A DNA stretch of 64,000 bases from an uncultured Ulvibacter sp. (GCA_943789105.1 CALSSW010000004.1:185365-249364); one strand, 5' to 3'. Positions 7,769-17,487 are shown, numbered from the stretch's first letter. A program made the numbers and translations. Notes: generated by a model from the letters alone, not told the origin.

Positions 7769-9112
7769 TTATATTCCGGTATAATTCTCTGGAGTGATTA
7801 AACGCATTTCTGCTTTTATCTCTGGAGAAACATCAAGTGTTTCTATAAAATCTGCAATAGATTTTTTACCAATTGTCTCATTGGTTCTCGTTAAACCTTT
7901 AAGGGCTTCATAAGGATTAGCATAGGCCTCTCTTCTTAGGATGGTTTGTAAAGCCTCTGCTACCACAGCCCAATTGTTTTCAAGATCTGCTTTAAACTTC
8001 GACTCATTAAGCAATAATTTATTAAGCCCTTTTAGAGTAGATTGAAATGCAATAAGGGTATGGCCTATAGGCACTCCAATGTTTCTAAGTACTGTGCTAT
8101 CTGTTAAATCTCGTTGTAATCTACTAAGGGGTAGCTTTGCAGATAGATGCTCAAACACAGCATTTGCAATCCCGAGGTTTCCCTCGCTGTTTTCAAAATC
8201 TATAGGATTTACTTTGTGGGGCATAGCACTAGATCCTATTTCGCCTTTTTTAATTTTTTGTTTAAAATAATCCATAGATACATAGGTCCAAATATCTCGA
8301 TCCAAATCTAGAATAATTGTGTTTATGCGTTTTAAACAATCAAACAAACCGGCCATGTGGTCATAGTGTTCAATTTGTGTAGTAGGGAAGGAGTAGTGGA
8401 GTCCAAGTTGTTTTTCAACAAAATTTTGTCCAAATCCTTTCCAGTTTATGGATGGATAAGCAACAAAATGGGCATTAAAGTTTCCCGTTGCACCACCAAA
8501 TTTGGCAGCATGCTTACTGTTTTTTAATAGTTCAAGTTGTTGTTCTAGACGCACCACATACACTTGTATTTCTTTACCTAATCTAGTTGGAGACGCAGGT
8601 TGGCCGTGTGTTCTTGCAAGCATTGCAATATCTTTCCACTCTATAGAAAGTGCCTTTAATTTTTCATGTACTTGAGAAAAAATAGGTAGATATGATTTTT
8701 CAATTGCCTCTTTTAATGACAGTGGTATGGCGGTATTATTTATGTCCTGTGAGGTAAGTCCAAAATGAATAAACTCTTTGTATTTCTGTAGTCCAAGAAG
8801 TTCAAATTTCTCTTTGATAAAATATTCTACAGCCTTTACATCATGATTAGTTACTTTTTCTGTGTCTTTGATATGTTGTGCATCTGCAGTACTAAACCCA
8901 GTATAGAGACTTCGCAAATCATCAAATAATGCGGTATCAAAGTCTGCCAATTGTGGCACGGGAAGTTCCACTAGTGCAATAAAGTATTCAATTTCTACTT
9001 TTACTCTGTATTTTATAAGAGCCTCTTCAGAAAAAAAAGGGATAAGAGATGCTGTTTTAGATGCATATCTTCCGTCTATAGGTGAAATTGCTTGTAGTGC
9101 TTGGCTTGCCAT
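7769..9112 (-). CDS. purB: Adenylosuccinate lyase
   Basis: Cleaves SAICAR to AICAR and adenylosuccinate to AMP plus fumarate in purine synthesis. The fumarase/aspartase-superfamily signature GSSAMPHKVNP lies near residue 292, and the N-terminus SPIDGRYASKT and the TSQDINNTA block are typical of the E. coli-like subgroup. 447 aa, full length. Convergent with the DUF4252 operon (16-bp gap). A CAAAGATA on the plus strand at 9135-9142 reads as the -7 element TATCTTTG for this gene. Confidence 0.97.
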   Translation of the reverse strand: MASQALQAISPIDGRYASKTASLIPFFSEEALIKYRVKVEIEYFIALVELPVPQLADFDTALFDDLRSLYTGFSTADAQHIKDTEKVTNHDVKAVEYFIKEKFELLGLQKYKEFIHFGLTSQDINNTAIPLSLKEAIEKSYLPIFSQVHEKLKALSIEWKDIAMLARTHGQPASPTRLGKEIQVYVVRLEQQLELLKNSKHAAKFGGATGNFNAHFVAYPSINWKGFGQNFVEKQLGLHYSFPTTQIEHYDHMAGLFDCLKRINTIILDLDRDIWTYVSMDYFKQKIKKGEIGSSAMPHKVNPIDFENSEGNLGIANAVFEHLSAKLPLSRLQRDLTDSTVLRNIGVPIGHTLIAFQSTLKGLNKLLLNESKFKADLENNWAVVAEALQTILRREAYANPYEALKGLTRTNETIGKKSIADFIETLDVSPEIKAEMRLITPENYTGI

Positions 9113-9296
9113 ATCGTATAGAATTTTAAGCCTTCAAAGATACGTTTTTAGCAGCTAATAGTTGTGTATTATAGTAATATTCTTACAGGTAGTCCTGCCG
9201 TTGGTTTTTCTATTAATTTGCCATTTATATCAATATTTAGTGACTTCCTATATCCTAACTTTTATTTTATATTTACAAAAACAAGCTATTATTATT

Positions 9297-9962
9297 TTGG
9301 ATTTAGATTTATTAGAACATTTACAAAGCTTCCTCACAGATAGAAGAAAAGAAACCTTTGAGAGCGTTTTATCAAAAAGAACACGCCATTTTACGGTAGT
9401 CACAGAAGATGTATACCAACTTCATAACACCAGTGCTGTAATGCGTAGTTGTGATGTTTTTGGAATTCAGGATTTAAGTATTGTGGAGCAAGCAAACGCT
9501 AAAAGTATTGATAAGGAAATTGCCATGGGAGCTCAAAAATGGGTTAATCTTCATAGATATAATACTGTTGATACCTGCATCGATACTTTAAAAAGTCAAG
9601 GATATCAAATAGTTGCTACCTCGCCACACCATCAAAGTGTAGCCCTGCACGATTTTGATGTTACTAAAAAGAGTGCTTTTTTCTTCGGAACAGAACGTGA
9701 TGGCTTAAGTAAAACAGTTCTCGATCAGGCAGGTGTTAGTTTAAAAATCCCTATGTATGGTTTCACAGAAAGTTTAAACATATCAGTATCTGCAGCAATT
9801 ATATTACAATATGTTGTTACTAAATTAAAGCAAAGTGATGTAGACTGGAGCCTTACCCCAGATCAGAAAAATATTCTCAGAATACTCTGGGCTAAAAAGA
9901 CCATCCGCAGTGTAGATGATATCATAGCTCGTTTCTATCTAAAACACCCCAAACAACAATGA
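9297..9962 (+). CDS. trmH: TrmH-family tRNA/rRNA 2'-O-methyltransferase
   Basis: SPOUT-fold methyltransferase, probably tRNA Gm18 (TrmH). Three SpoU motifs are visible: NTSAVMRSCDVFGI, FFGTERDGLS and ESLNISVSAAI, the last forming the knotted SAM site. No ATG precedes motif 1, so the start is non-standard. I chose TTG at 9297 (221 aa, M-DLDLLEHLQ) because it matches the usual family N-terminus; an upstream TTG at 9162 would add 45 very hydrophobic residues from AT-rich sequence with no family support. The gene overlaps rdgB by 4 bp (ATGA). Confidence 0.85.
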   Translation: MDLDLLEHLQSFLTDRRKETFESVLSKRTRHFTVVTEDVYQLHNTSAVMRSCDVFGIQDLSIVEQANAKSIDKEIAMGAQKWVNLHRYNTVDTCIDTLKSQGYQIVATSPHHQSVALHDFDVTKKSAFFFGTERDGLSKTVLDQAGVSLKIPMYGFTESLNISVSAAIILQYVVTKLKQSDVDWSLTPDQKNILRILWAKKTIRSVDDIIARFYLKHPKQQ

Positions 9963-10540
9963 AATTGGTTTTTGCTACACATAATTTAAATAAATTTAAA
10001 GAAGTACAATCTTTGCTTCCCGATACCATAAAACTTGTAAGTCTTACAGATATAGGCTGTCATGATGATATCCCAGAGACTGCAGCTACCATTGAAGGTA
10101 ATGCTCTTTTAAAAGTAAAGTATATTAAAGACAACTACGCACTGGATTGTTTTGCTGATGATACAGGTCTTGAGGTTCGCGCATTAGATAAGGCACCGGG
10201 AGTGTATAGTGCAAGATATGCAGGCCCAGATGCAAATGCAGAAAGCAACATCAATAAGCTGCTAGATAACATGCGTGATATGCAAGATCGCTCAGCTCGT
10301 TTTAAAACGGTTATTGTACTTAGCTTTAAAGGGGAAGATATTTTATTTGAAGGTATTTGTAAAGGGGCTATTATTTCTCAAAAACGAGGCGATAAAGGTT
10401 TTGGCTATGATCCCATATTTTTACCCGATGGTAAAAACCAAACCTTTGCTGAAATGTCAATCAAAGAAAAAAACACCATAGGACACCGCGGTAAGGCAAT
10501 ACAAAAATTAATAACACATTTCTTACAGATAAAGCCCTAG
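9959..10540 (+). CDS. rdgB: RdgB/HAM1 non-canonical purine NTP pyrophosphatase
   Basis: Removes dITP, ITP and XTP from the nucleotide pool by hydrolysis to the monophosphate. Family blocks present: KLVFATHNLNKFKEV at the start, FADDTGLEV, APGVYSARYAG, KGFGYDPIF and the C-terminal SHRGKA-like HRGKAIQKL. 193 aa, full length. Translationally coupled to the methyltransferase gene through an ATGA overlap. Confidence 0.96.
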   Translation: MKLVFATHNLNKFKEVQSLLPDTIKLVSLTDIGCHDDIPETAATIEGNALLKVKYIKDNYALDCFADDTGLEVRALDKAPGVYSARYAGPDANAESNINKLLDNMRDMQDRSARFKTVIVLSFKGEDILFEGICKGAIISQKRGDKGFGYDPIFLPDGKNQTFAEMSIKEKNTIGHRGKAIQKLITHFLQIKP

Positions 10541-10565
10541 TATTTTATAGTAAATCAATTATAGC

Positions 10566-10594
10566 TTGCAATCCATTAAATAATAGTACTTTTG
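10566..10594 (+). promoter_or_regulatory. Promoter for the RGG-tailed DEAD-box helicase
   Basis: TTG at 10566-10568, 18-nt spacer, TACTTTTG at 10587-10594: a full match to the Bacteroidota housekeeping consensus. Predicted transcription start is near 10600, giving a leader of about 100 nt before the ATG at 10698, a long leader of the kind seen on cold-regulated helicase genes. Confidence 0.7.
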
Positions 10595-10697
10595 CACTTT
10601 GAAAAAATCCTCAGGGTGAGGTAGTGCAAAATGAAGTCATAGGTATTATGTGTCCATAGCTTCTCAACGCACACGCATAATTATACTATACAATACA

Positions 10698-12653
10698 ATG
10701 ACAGCATTTAAGGCTATAGGGCTAGACGAGCAATTACTTCAAGCAATTACTGATATGGGCTTTGAAACCCCATCAGAGGTTCAACAGCAAGCAATCCCAA
10801 TTTTACTAGAGAAAGACACAGATCTAGTGGCTTTAGCTCAAACAGGAACAGGTAAAACAGCAGCTTTTGGATTTCCAATGCTACAAAAAATTAATATAGA
10901 GAGCCGTACCACACAGGGGTTAATACTCTCCCCAACGCGTGAGCTATGTTTACAAATCACCAATGAAATGATTAACTACGGAAAGCACAAAAAAGGCTTA
11001 AACGTAGTGGCAATTTATGGAGGAGCAAGCATTCAAGACCAAGCAAGAAACATCAAAAAAGGGGCACAAGTAATTGTGGCTACTCCTGGAAGGATGAAAG
11101 ACATGATTAGCAGAAGAATGATTGATATTTCTAAAATTGAGTATTGTGTACTTGATGAGGCAGATGAAATGTTAAATATGGGCTTTTATGAAGATATCAC
11201 AGAGATATTATCCTACTCTCCGGATGAGAAGAGTACATGGCTATTTAGTGCAACAATGCCAAGAGAGGTATCATCAATTGCTAAAAAGTTTATGCATGAT
11301 CCACAAGAAATTACTGTTGGATCTAAAAATGTAGGATCTAGTAATGTATCACATGAGTACTACCTTGTGAACACAAGAGATAGATACCAGGCCTTAAAAC
11401 GTCTTGCAGATGCAAATCCAGAGATTTTTTCTGTAGTATTTTGTAGAACAAAAAGAGATACACAAAAAGTTGCCGAGCAACTTATTGCAGATGGATACAA
11501 TGCGGGAGCCATACATGGTGATTTGAGCCAGAATCAACGTGATATTGTAATGAAGCAGTTTAGAAATCGTCAAATACAAATGCTTGTTGCAACAGATGTT
11601 GCTGCCCGTGGTATTGATGTAGATAACATTACACACGTGATCAATTACCAATTACCCGATGAGATAGAAACCTATACCCATAGAAGTGGTAGAACAGGCC
11701 GTGCAGGTAATCAAGGAATTTCTATAGTAATTGTAACTAAGAGTGAGGTTCGCAAAATAAAAAGTATAGAGAAGAAGATTCAAAAAACCTTTGAGAAAAA
11801 AGACATTCCATCTGGAATGGCTATTTGTGAAAAGCAGTTAATGCATCTTGCCAATAATATTAAGAAAACAGAAATAAACCACGATATAGACACCTATTTA
11901 CCGCAAATTAACGAGGCTTTAATAGATTTCAGTAAAGAAGAACTTATTAAGAAGTTTTTCTCTGTAGAGTTTACTCGTTTTTATAATTATTACAACAAAG
12001 CCAAAGACATTAATGCAAAAGCAGGTGTTCAGCGCGAGTATAGTGATGATACTGGTAGTGTTCGTTACTTCTTAAACATTGGTAATAAAGATGATTTTGA
12101 CTGGATGAGTTTAAAAGATTTCTTGAAGGATATCTTAGGTCTAGGGCAAGATGATGTATATAAGGTAGATGTGAAAGATAGTTTTTCATTTTTTAACACA
12201 GATGAAAAGCATAAAGATCTAGTGTTGCAGGCTTTTGAAGAGTTTAAACTAGAAGGAAGAAATGTAAATGTAGAGATTTCTGAAAATTCTGGTGGAGGCG
12301 GTGGTAGAGGTCGTGGCAAAAGAAGTTTTGGTGGTGGAGATAGATCTCGTGGCAGAAGCGGTGGTAGTAGATCTCGTGGTAGAAGTGGAGGTTTTAGAAG
12401 CGGCGGCTCAAGTGGTGGCGGTGGTTACAAAGGAAAGAGAAGAGACAATACTGGCGGGGGCTATGGTGGAGATAGAAGTAAAAGAAGAGATACTAATTCA
12501 AGTGAAAGGTCACCTAGATCAAGTAATGCTGCGAGCACATCTGGAAGTGGTTTCTCTGAAGGTGGCAATAAGTCTAAATTTAGCGGAAAACGTCGTGGAA
12601 AATCTAAGCCAGACACCGGTGGTACTGGCGGTAGAAGGAGAAGAAGTGATTAA
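10698..12653 (+). CDS. DEAD-box RNA helicase with DbpA-type RNA-binding domain and RGG-rich tail
   Basis: ATP-dependent RNA helicase of 651 aa, likely acting in ribosome assembly and RNA decay. RecA1 has the Q motif, [15 protein letters not shown] and SATMP; RecA2 has the HRSGRTGRAG motif. Residues about 455-530 look like the DbpA RNA-binding (RRM-like) domain. From about residue 531 to the end the protein is a Gly/Arg/Ser tail with repeated GGGGRGRG, SRGRSGG and GGYGG units, typical of unspecific RNA binding. ATG 10698 is chosen because the Q motif follows at normal distance; a GTG at 10650 would add 16 unrelated residues. Confidence 0.95.
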   Translation: MTAFKAIGLDEQLLQAITDMGFETPSEVQQQAIPILLEKDTDLVALAQTGTGKTAAFGFPMLQKINIESRTTQGLILSPTRELCLQITNEMINYGKHKKGLNVVAIYGGASIQDQARNIKKGAQVIVATPGRMKDMISRRMIDISKIEYCVLDEADEMLNMGFYEDITEILSYSPDEKSTWLFSATMPREVSSIAKKFMHDPQEITVGSKNVGSSNVSHEYYLVNTRDRYQALKRLADANPEIFSVVFCRTKRDTQKVAEQLIADGYNAGAIHGDLSQNQRDIVMKQFRNRQIQMLVATDVAARGIDVDNITHVINYQLPDEIETYTHRSGRTGRAGNQGISIVIVTKSEVRKIKSIEKKIQKTFEKKDIPSGMAICEKQLMHLANNIKKTEINHDIDTYLPQINEALIDFSKEELIKKFFSVEFTRFYNYYNKAKDINAKAGVQREYSDDTGSVRYFLNIGNKDDFDWMSLKDFLKDILGLGQDDVYKVDVKDSFSFFNTDEKHKDLVLQAFEEFKLEGRNVNVEISENSGGGGGRGRGKRSFGGGDRSRGRSGGSRSRGRSGGFRSGGSSGGGGYKGKRRDNTGGGYGGDRSKRRDTNSSERSPRSSNAASTSGSGFSEGGNKSKFSGKRRGKSKPDTGGTGGRRRRSD

Positions 12654-12684
12654 CGACTTTCTCTAAAACATTTATGTTACAAAT

Positions 12685-12717
12685 GGTTTGTTGGTCTAGT
12701 GCTTGCAAACCTTTTTT
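12685..12717 (+). terminator. Intrinsic terminator after the helicase
   Basis: GGTTTG (12685-12690) pairs with CAAACC (12706-12711), followed by six T. A short stem with a 15-nt loop, so only moderate support. Confidence 0.5.
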
Positions 12718-12792
12718 ATGGATTTTATCCTATACATTTTTTATGTTTTTTTTGCCTTGAAATTTTGGCATTATTTTACCGTCTATAATCTG

Positions 12793-12800
12793 TACATTTG
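12793..12800 (+). promoter_or_regulatory. -7 element TACATTTG
   Basis: Matches TAnnTTTG 12 bp before the ATG at 12813; no TTG at the expected -33 distance. Would give a very short leader. Confidence 0.45.
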
Positions 12801-12812
12801 TAAACGCAGCTT

Positions 12813-13580
12813 ATGAAACAACTAATTACATTCTTATTTTTCTCATTAATAGTACCAACATCAGTTGCTCAGGAGGTAGTATCTATTCGTGGAACTGTCG
12901 AGAATGCCTCTGATGACAGAGTTCTTGAAAACGTTAATATTGTTAATTTAAACCAAGTTTGGGGAGCAACCACAGATAAAAAAGGAGCCTTTGAGATTAG
13001 AGCCGTTGTTAATGACACCCTCTTTTTTTCTTACCTAGGTTTTAAATCAATTAGGGTGCGTGTTACCAACGATTGGCTCTCATACGGTACTGTAAAAATT
13101 AAGATGACAGAAATTGGTATTGCCCTAGAGGAAGTAATAGTGAAGCCTGTTACTCTCACAGGTTATATAGAGGTAGATGCCCGTACCATTCCTATCTATG
13201 ATAACTATCGTTACCGTATTGATGGAATAGGGGGTAGTGGATACGAAGGTGGAGACAAACAACCAAGTGCACTATCTAAGGTATTGAGTTCTGTGTTTAA
13301 TCCTGCAGATTTTCTTTATAATGTTTTTGGTAAACGCCCTAGGCAGATGAAGAAACTCCGTAAAATGAAAGAAAATGACGCCATAAGAAATCTTCTTGCA
13401 AGTAAGTTTGACAGAGAAACATTAATGGCTGTCTTGCAGTTAGAGCGTCTAGATATTGACGAAATATTAAATAATTGTACCTACTCAAGTGATTTTATTA
13501 AAGCTGCAAGCGACCTTCAAATACTAGATGCCATTAGCGAATGCTATGAAGAATACCGTGTTTTAAATAGAGGAAAATAA
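12813..13580 (+). CDS. Secreted protein with carboxypeptidase-regulatory-like beta domain
   Basis: A 255-aa exported protein. A Sec signal peptide (about 1-19, cleavage after VAQ) is followed by a CarboxypepD_reg-like fold at 24-110 (RGTVENASDDRVLENVNI; FFSYLGFKSIRVRV), the same module that begins many TonB receptors. The remaining 130 residues are not a barrel; they are basic and helical (GKRPRQMKKLRKMKEND). Such standalone proteins are common in Flavobacteriia and their role is unknown; surface or cell-wall association is my guess. Single gene between two terminator-like regions. Confidence 0.75.
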   Translation: MKQLITFLFFSLIVPTSVAQEVVSIRGTVENASDDRVLENVNIVNLNQVWGATTDKKGAFEIRAVVNDTLFFSYLGFKSIRVRVTNDWLSYGTVKIKMTEIGIALEEVIVKPVTLTGYIEVDARTIPIYDNYRYRIDGIGGSGYEGGDKQPSALSKVLSSVFNPADFLYNVFGKRPRQMKKLRKMKENDAIRNLLASKFDRETLMAVLQLERLDIDEILNNCTYSSDFIKAASDLQILDAISECYEEYRVLNRGK

Positions 13581-13702
13581 TTACCGTATTTTGTTTTAGT
13601 ATATTTAGACAATAGCTTGCAGATAAAATAGACTGTACCAGGATGGTAAAATCTTAAAGTTTAACAATAGGCTCGTTTTAATTTAGAATTTCAAATAAGA
13701 TA

Positions 13703-14176
13703 CTATTTATGGTGATACGGCTCATTTTTTAAAATCGTAAAGCCTCTGTATAATTGTTCTAAAAAAAACGGACGCACCATTTGATGAGAAAAAGTCATAC
13801 AAGATAAAGATATCTTAGCATTTGCTCTTTGGTATATAGCATCACTAAAACCATAGGGGCCGCCTACTACAAACACTAAATTTTTAAGACCACTATTCAT
13901 TTTCTTTTGTAAAAAACCTGCAAAATCCTCTGAGGTATATGTCTTACCCTTTTCGTCTAGGACAGTTAAAAAATCACTGGCTTGTAATTTTTTAAGTAAA
14001 GCATCTCCTTCTGTAGTTTTTTGCTGGCTTTCACTTAGTTTTTTTACATTTTTAATGTCTGGAATAACTTCAAGGGTGAAATTTATATAATGCTGCAGTC
14101 TCTGCATGTATACATTTGTAAGTGCTTTAATATGAGGATTGTCTGTTTTCCCTATAACGTATAGCGTGATTTTCAT
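13703..14176 (-). CDS. rlmH: 23S rRNA (pseudouridine1915-N3)-methyltransferase RlmH
   Basis: SPOUT methyltransferase that modifies helix 69 of the 50S subunit in 70S ribosomes. The SAM-binding loop FVVGGPYGFSDA and the highly conserved C-terminus (SLSCMTFSHQMVRPFFLEQ, then LYRGFTILKNEPYHH) are intact. 157 aa, the usual length. It is translationally coupled to the upstream hotdog-fold gene (stop and start overlap by 4 bp). Confidence 0.97.
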   Translation of the reverse strand: MKITLYVIGKTDNPHIKALTNVYMQRLQHYINFTLEVIPDIKNVKKLSESQQKTTEGDALLKKLQASDFLTVLDEKGKTYTSEDFAGFLQKKMNSGLKNLVFVVGGPYGFSDAIYQRANAKISLSCMTFSHQMVRPFFLEQLYRGFTILKNEPYHHK

Positions 14177-14712
14177 AAATGCTTATTTTTTTTGTTGTGT
14201 CGTTTTATTTTTTCTTTATAAAACGCTTTACTAGCAATGTAAATAACTTTATGTACTTCACAATAGGTAATAGTTTTGTCTTTACTAGTGAGTGAAATTA
14301 CTTTGGTAATAGTTGTTTCTTTTTCTGTAGCTACGTTATCTATTATTGCTTGAACTTCTTCTTTAGTGAATGTAAAGGTTGCGTACAAGTTTTCTTTGGC
14401 CGGTCTTTTAAAAAATATTTCCGAAGATTTATCCCAAACTACATAATTATCCCCCAAAATACTTATGAGCTGCGTCATAGCAATTGGGTCTGTAGCAGAA
14501 AACATACTACCACCAAAAATAGAGTTTACATAGTTTTTGTTTTTATAACTTATGGGTAGTTTTATAGCTATACATAACATGTCTTTTGAGATGGAAAGAA
14601 TCTTGGCGGTACTCCTTCTGTACATAGGAGAGAGGTTAAATCCGTATTTAAAAGCGTTACTGCGTCCAATTAGGGTGGTTGCAAGAGTAATTATATTTTG
14701 ATATATAGGCAT
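14173..14712 (-). CDS. DUF4442-like hotdog-fold protein
   Basis: A 179-aa protein that resembles DUF4442, a family related to acyl-CoA thioesterases (pattern: NLSPMYRRSTAKIL, then YVNSIFGGSMFSATDPIAM, where the GGSMFSATD block aligns with the hotdog helix). The substrate is unknown. I start at the ATG at 14712; a TTG-type extension to 14733 (MTYFVTH) has no family support that I can see. Overlaps rlmH by 4 bp, so the pair forms an operon. Confidence 0.78.
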   Translation of the reverse strand: MPIYQNIITLATTLIGRSNAFKYGFNLSPMYRRSTAKILSISKDMLCIAIKLPISYKNKNYVNSIFGGSMFSATDPIAMTQLISILGDNYVVWDKSSEIFFKRPAKENLYATFTFTKEEVQAIIDNVATEKETTITKVISLTSKDKTITYCEVHKVIYIASKAFYKEKIKRHNKKNKHL

Positions 14713-14901
14713 GTGTGTAACAAAATAGGTCAATTACCTTTCGGTATTTATGTTAAATCTAGACGGCTAAATTACAAAGATTATTGCGCTTGTTTATCAT
14801 TTTTTTTTATTAGTGAGCACAAGAGGAACAAGGTTAAAAAAATGACAAGAGTATGTGTGTAATGCTTCCTATTATTTAACTTAGCAGAAAAATGTCTGTA
14901 C

Positions 14902-15759
14902 ATGATCTCAAGCAAACAATTTAATAAAGAAATTAGCATCATTATTGCCAATGCAATTCGTGAAGATGTGGGTGAGGGAGATCACTCCTCCTTGGCTTGT
15001 ATTTCTAATAAGGCTAAAGGTAGTGCTCATTTGCTTGTAAAAGAAGATGGTATTATTGCAGGAGTTGCATTCGCAAAGCAGGTATTTGATTTTGTTGACC
15101 CTTCTCTAGTTGTAGATGTGAAAATTAAAGACGGAAGCCCAGTTAAAGTTGGAGATGTTTGCTTTATAGTATCAGGAAGCTCGCAATCTATTTTAAAGGC
15201 AGAGAGACTTGTACTTAATGCCATGCAGCGAATGAGCGCTATTGCAACCAAAACAAATCAGTATGTAAAACTTTTGGAAGCAACCAATACAAAAATACTA
15301 GATACCAGAAAAACAACACCAGGAATAAGAGCTTTAGAGAAATGGGCTGTTACCATTGGTGGAGGTGAGAACCATAGATTTGCACTCTATGATATGATTA
15401 TGTTAAAAGACAACCATATCGATTTTTGTGGAGGCGTTGTTAAAGCAATAGAAATAACAAAACAATACTTAAAGAACAATGCCCTAGATTTAAAAATTAT
15501 TGTAGAGGCAAGAGATTTTGATGAAATACAGCAAATTTTATCTACAACAGGTGTCCATAGAGTACTAATTGATAACTTTAACTTCGAAGACACTAAAAAA
15601 GCGGTTGCTATGATTGGCGATAGTTGCCTAACAGAGTCTAGTGGTGGTATTACCTTAGATACTATTGTAGAGTACGCAAAATGTGGTGTAGACTATATTT
15701 CTAGTGGAGCCTTAACACATTCTGTGTATAATATGGATTTAAGTTTAAAAGCAATATGA
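14902..15759 (+). CDS. nadC: Nicotinate-nucleotide pyrophosphorylase (quinolinate phosphoribosyltransferase)
   Basis: Converts quinolinate and PRPP to nicotinate mononucleotide in NAD synthesis. Key blocks: IREDVGEGDHSS at the N-terminus, LDTRKTTPGIRALEKWAV (quinolinate/PRPP-binding Arg and Lys), GGGENHRFALYDMIMLKDNH, IIVEARD, and the C-terminal ESSGGI and DYISSGALTHS. 285 aa, full length. The next gene starts within its stop codon (ATGA). No other NAD genes are adjacent. Confidence 0.97.
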   Translation: MISSKQFNKEISIIIANAIREDVGEGDHSSLACISNKAKGSAHLLVKEDGIIAGVAFAKQVFDFVDPSLVVDVKIKDGSPVKVGDVCFIVSGSSQSILKAERLVLNAMQRMSAIATKTNQYVKLLEATNTKILDTRKTTPGIRALEKWAVTIGGGENHRFALYDMIMLKDNHIDFCGGVVKAIEITKQYLKNNALDLKIIVEARDFDEIQQILSTTGVHRVLIDNFNFEDTKKAVAMIGDSCLTESSGGITLDTIVEYAKCGVDYISSGALTHSVYNMDLSLKAI

Positions 15760-16709
15760 TGCAAGAGGATCAAACACATATTAGTACTACACTTGAGGAT
15801 ACCTTACTTAAAATCCCTGTAATTAAGCAAATACTATGGCTTACAAAACAAATTAAGCTCCCTGGTATGGGTGGCTTAACGTTTTATGATTTTATTAAAT
15901 TATACCTTCAAGGCATCTTTCAAGGAACCTTTTCGCCAAGGGCGAGTTCTATAGCATATAGTTTTTTTGTAGCTATATTTCCTTTTTTACTCTTTATACT
16001 AAATCTCATACCCTATATCCCTATAGTTGGATTTCAGTCTAGGTTTCTAATCTTTATAGAAGGATTTCTTCCCCCACAAACGGCATCTCTCTTTATACCT
16101 GTAATTTCTGATATAGCAATTAATCCAAGAGGTGGTTTATTATCTTTTGTGTTTTTATTATCTATATTTTTAGCAGCCAATGGTGTAAACGCTATCTTCT
16201 CTGCTTTTGAATACTCTTACCATGTAAAGATTAATAGAGGCTTCTTTAAGCAATATGCAGTTGCTTTAGGAGTTTCTGTGCTATTTGCAGTAGCATTAAT
16301 AATAACAGTGGTTATTATTTTATATGGTGAGTACGGTATTAGAGATCTTCAAGGAAGGGCTTTTTTAAGTGAAGATGTATTTTGGTTATCTGCTTTGCAA
16401 CTTACCGCCTTTGTGGTATTATTGTATAGTACAATATCAACTTTGTATTATTTTGGAACCAAAGAAGGAAAAATATCCAGGTTTTTATCTCTAGGGGCCT
16501 TAGTAACAACCTTGTTGTTTTTGTCTACAACATATTTTTTTGGTATTTATATCAATAATTTTTCAACTTATAACGAGTTATATGGTTCTCTTGGGGCACT
16601 TTTGATAATGTTGTTATATATTTGGATAAATAGTAATTTATTACTTTTAGGCTTTGAGCTTAATATTACATTACAGCGTTTACGAAACAAACAAAATGAA
16701 TTAAATTAA
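15756..16709 (+). CDS. YihY/BrkB-family inner-membrane protein
   Basis: A 317-aa polytopic membrane protein with six predicted helices beginning near residue 70. The family-defining stretch ASSIAYSFFVAIFPFLLFILN, the GVNAIFSAFEYSY block and the GSLGALLIMLLYIWINSNLLLLG block (shown here in part) are clear. Formerly misnamed ribonuclease BN; true function is unknown. Overlaps nadC by 4 bp, so probably co-transcribed without an obvious functional link. Confidence 0.9.
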   Translation: MMQEDQTHISTTLEDTLLKIPVIKQILWLTKQIKLPGMGGLTFYDFIKLYLQGIFQGTFSPRASSIAYSFFVAIFPFLLFILNLIPYIPIVGFQSRFLIFIEGFLPPQTASLFIPVISDIAINPRGGLLSFVFLLSIFLAANGVNAIFSAFEYSYHVKINRGFFKQYAVALGVSVLFAVALIITVVIILYGEYGIRDLQGRAFLSEDVFWLSALQLTAFVVLLYSTISTLYYFGTKEGKISRFLSLGALVTTLLFLSTTYFFGIYINNFSTYNELYGSLGALLIMLLYIWINSNLLLLGFELNITLQRLRNKQNELN

Positions 16710-16725
16710 TTTTAAACAAACAAAA

Positions 16726-17289
16726 ATGAAAAAGTTTATTCTACTTGCAATTTCAGTGTTCACCATTAATATGGCTACGGCACAAACTCAAGTTGGTGAA
16801 GTAACACTTCCTAACACCCTAGAATTCAACAATGAAACCTTACTTCTTAATGGAGCAGGTATTCGTAAAAAAGCCATGGTGCTTAAACTGTATTCTGGCG
16901 GCCTATACCTGCCAAGTAAAACCAAAGACGCAGCCGCTATTATTGGTGCAGATCAAAACCAAGCAATACAACTCGTGATTACTTCAAGTTTTGTATCCAG
17001 TGAGGCTATGAGTGAAGCGGTAGAAGATGGTTTTGAAGCTTCTACTATGGGAAACACAGATGCTTTGGCTACAGAAATTAAAACATTTATGGGCTTTTTT
17101 AGCCAGGAAATTGTTGAAGGTGACACCTATGACATCACCTACCAAACCGGTAAAGGAGTTGTATGTTATAAAAACAATAAAGAGCTTGGATCTATTGAAG
17201 GTATGGATTTCAAAAAAGCCCTTTTTGGTATCTGGTTAGGTAAAAACCCTGCAGATTCTAATCTTAAAAGAGGAATGTTAGGAAAATAA
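16726..17289 (+). CDS. Secreted chalcone-isomerase-like protein
   Basis: A 187-aa exported protein with a signal peptide ending TAQTQ (about residue 21). The body matches the chalcone-isomerase-like fold seen in many Gram-negatives: LLNGAGIRKKAMVLKLYSGGLYLP, then VISSFVSSEAM-type helix and FKKALFGIWLGKNPADSNLK at the C-terminus. Enzyme activity is not expected; the family may bind fatty acids. A strong terminator follows, so it ends the nadC-side transcript or is monocistronic. Confidence 0.85.
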   Translation: MKKFILLAISVFTINMATAQTQVGEVTLPNTLEFNNETLLLNGAGIRKKAMVLKLYSGGLYLPSKTKDAAAIIGADQNQAIQLVITSSFVSSEAMSEAVEDGFEASTMGNTDALATEIKTFMGFFSQEIVEGDTYDITYQTGKGVVCYKNNKELGSIEGMDFKKALFGIWLGKNPADSNLKRGMLGK

Positions 17290-17323
17290 TTTTCTTTTTA
17301 ATTTCAGATTTTTTAAACAGAAT

Positions 17324-17367
17324 ATCCAGTATGTCTTATTATTAAATAAGCATACTGGATTTTTTTA
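17324..17367 (+). terminator. Strong intrinsic terminator
   Basis: ATCCAGTATG (17324-17333) pairs with CATACTGGAT (17351-17360); inside it CTTATT pairs with AATAAG after a one-base bulge. Seven T follow. Confidence 0.9.
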
Positions 17368-17487
17368 ATAAATGGAGTTATAGTATGCCCTAAAACTAAT
17401 AACTTGTGTATAAAATCAATAAAAGGCTGCTTAATTACTAAGTAGCTTTTTTATTTTTACTACTCAATAAAAACCCATATCCATAGC

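Noticed and set aside
9162-9296. N-terminal hydrophobic extension of the TrmH protein
   Set aside because: The extra 45 residues come from AT-rich non-coding DNA; family members start at the DLDLLEHL position.
12292-12666. Long plus-strand frame overlapping the helicase tail
   Set aside because: It is the other reading frame of the Gly/Arg repeat region, giving Val/Glu-rich repeats, not a gene.
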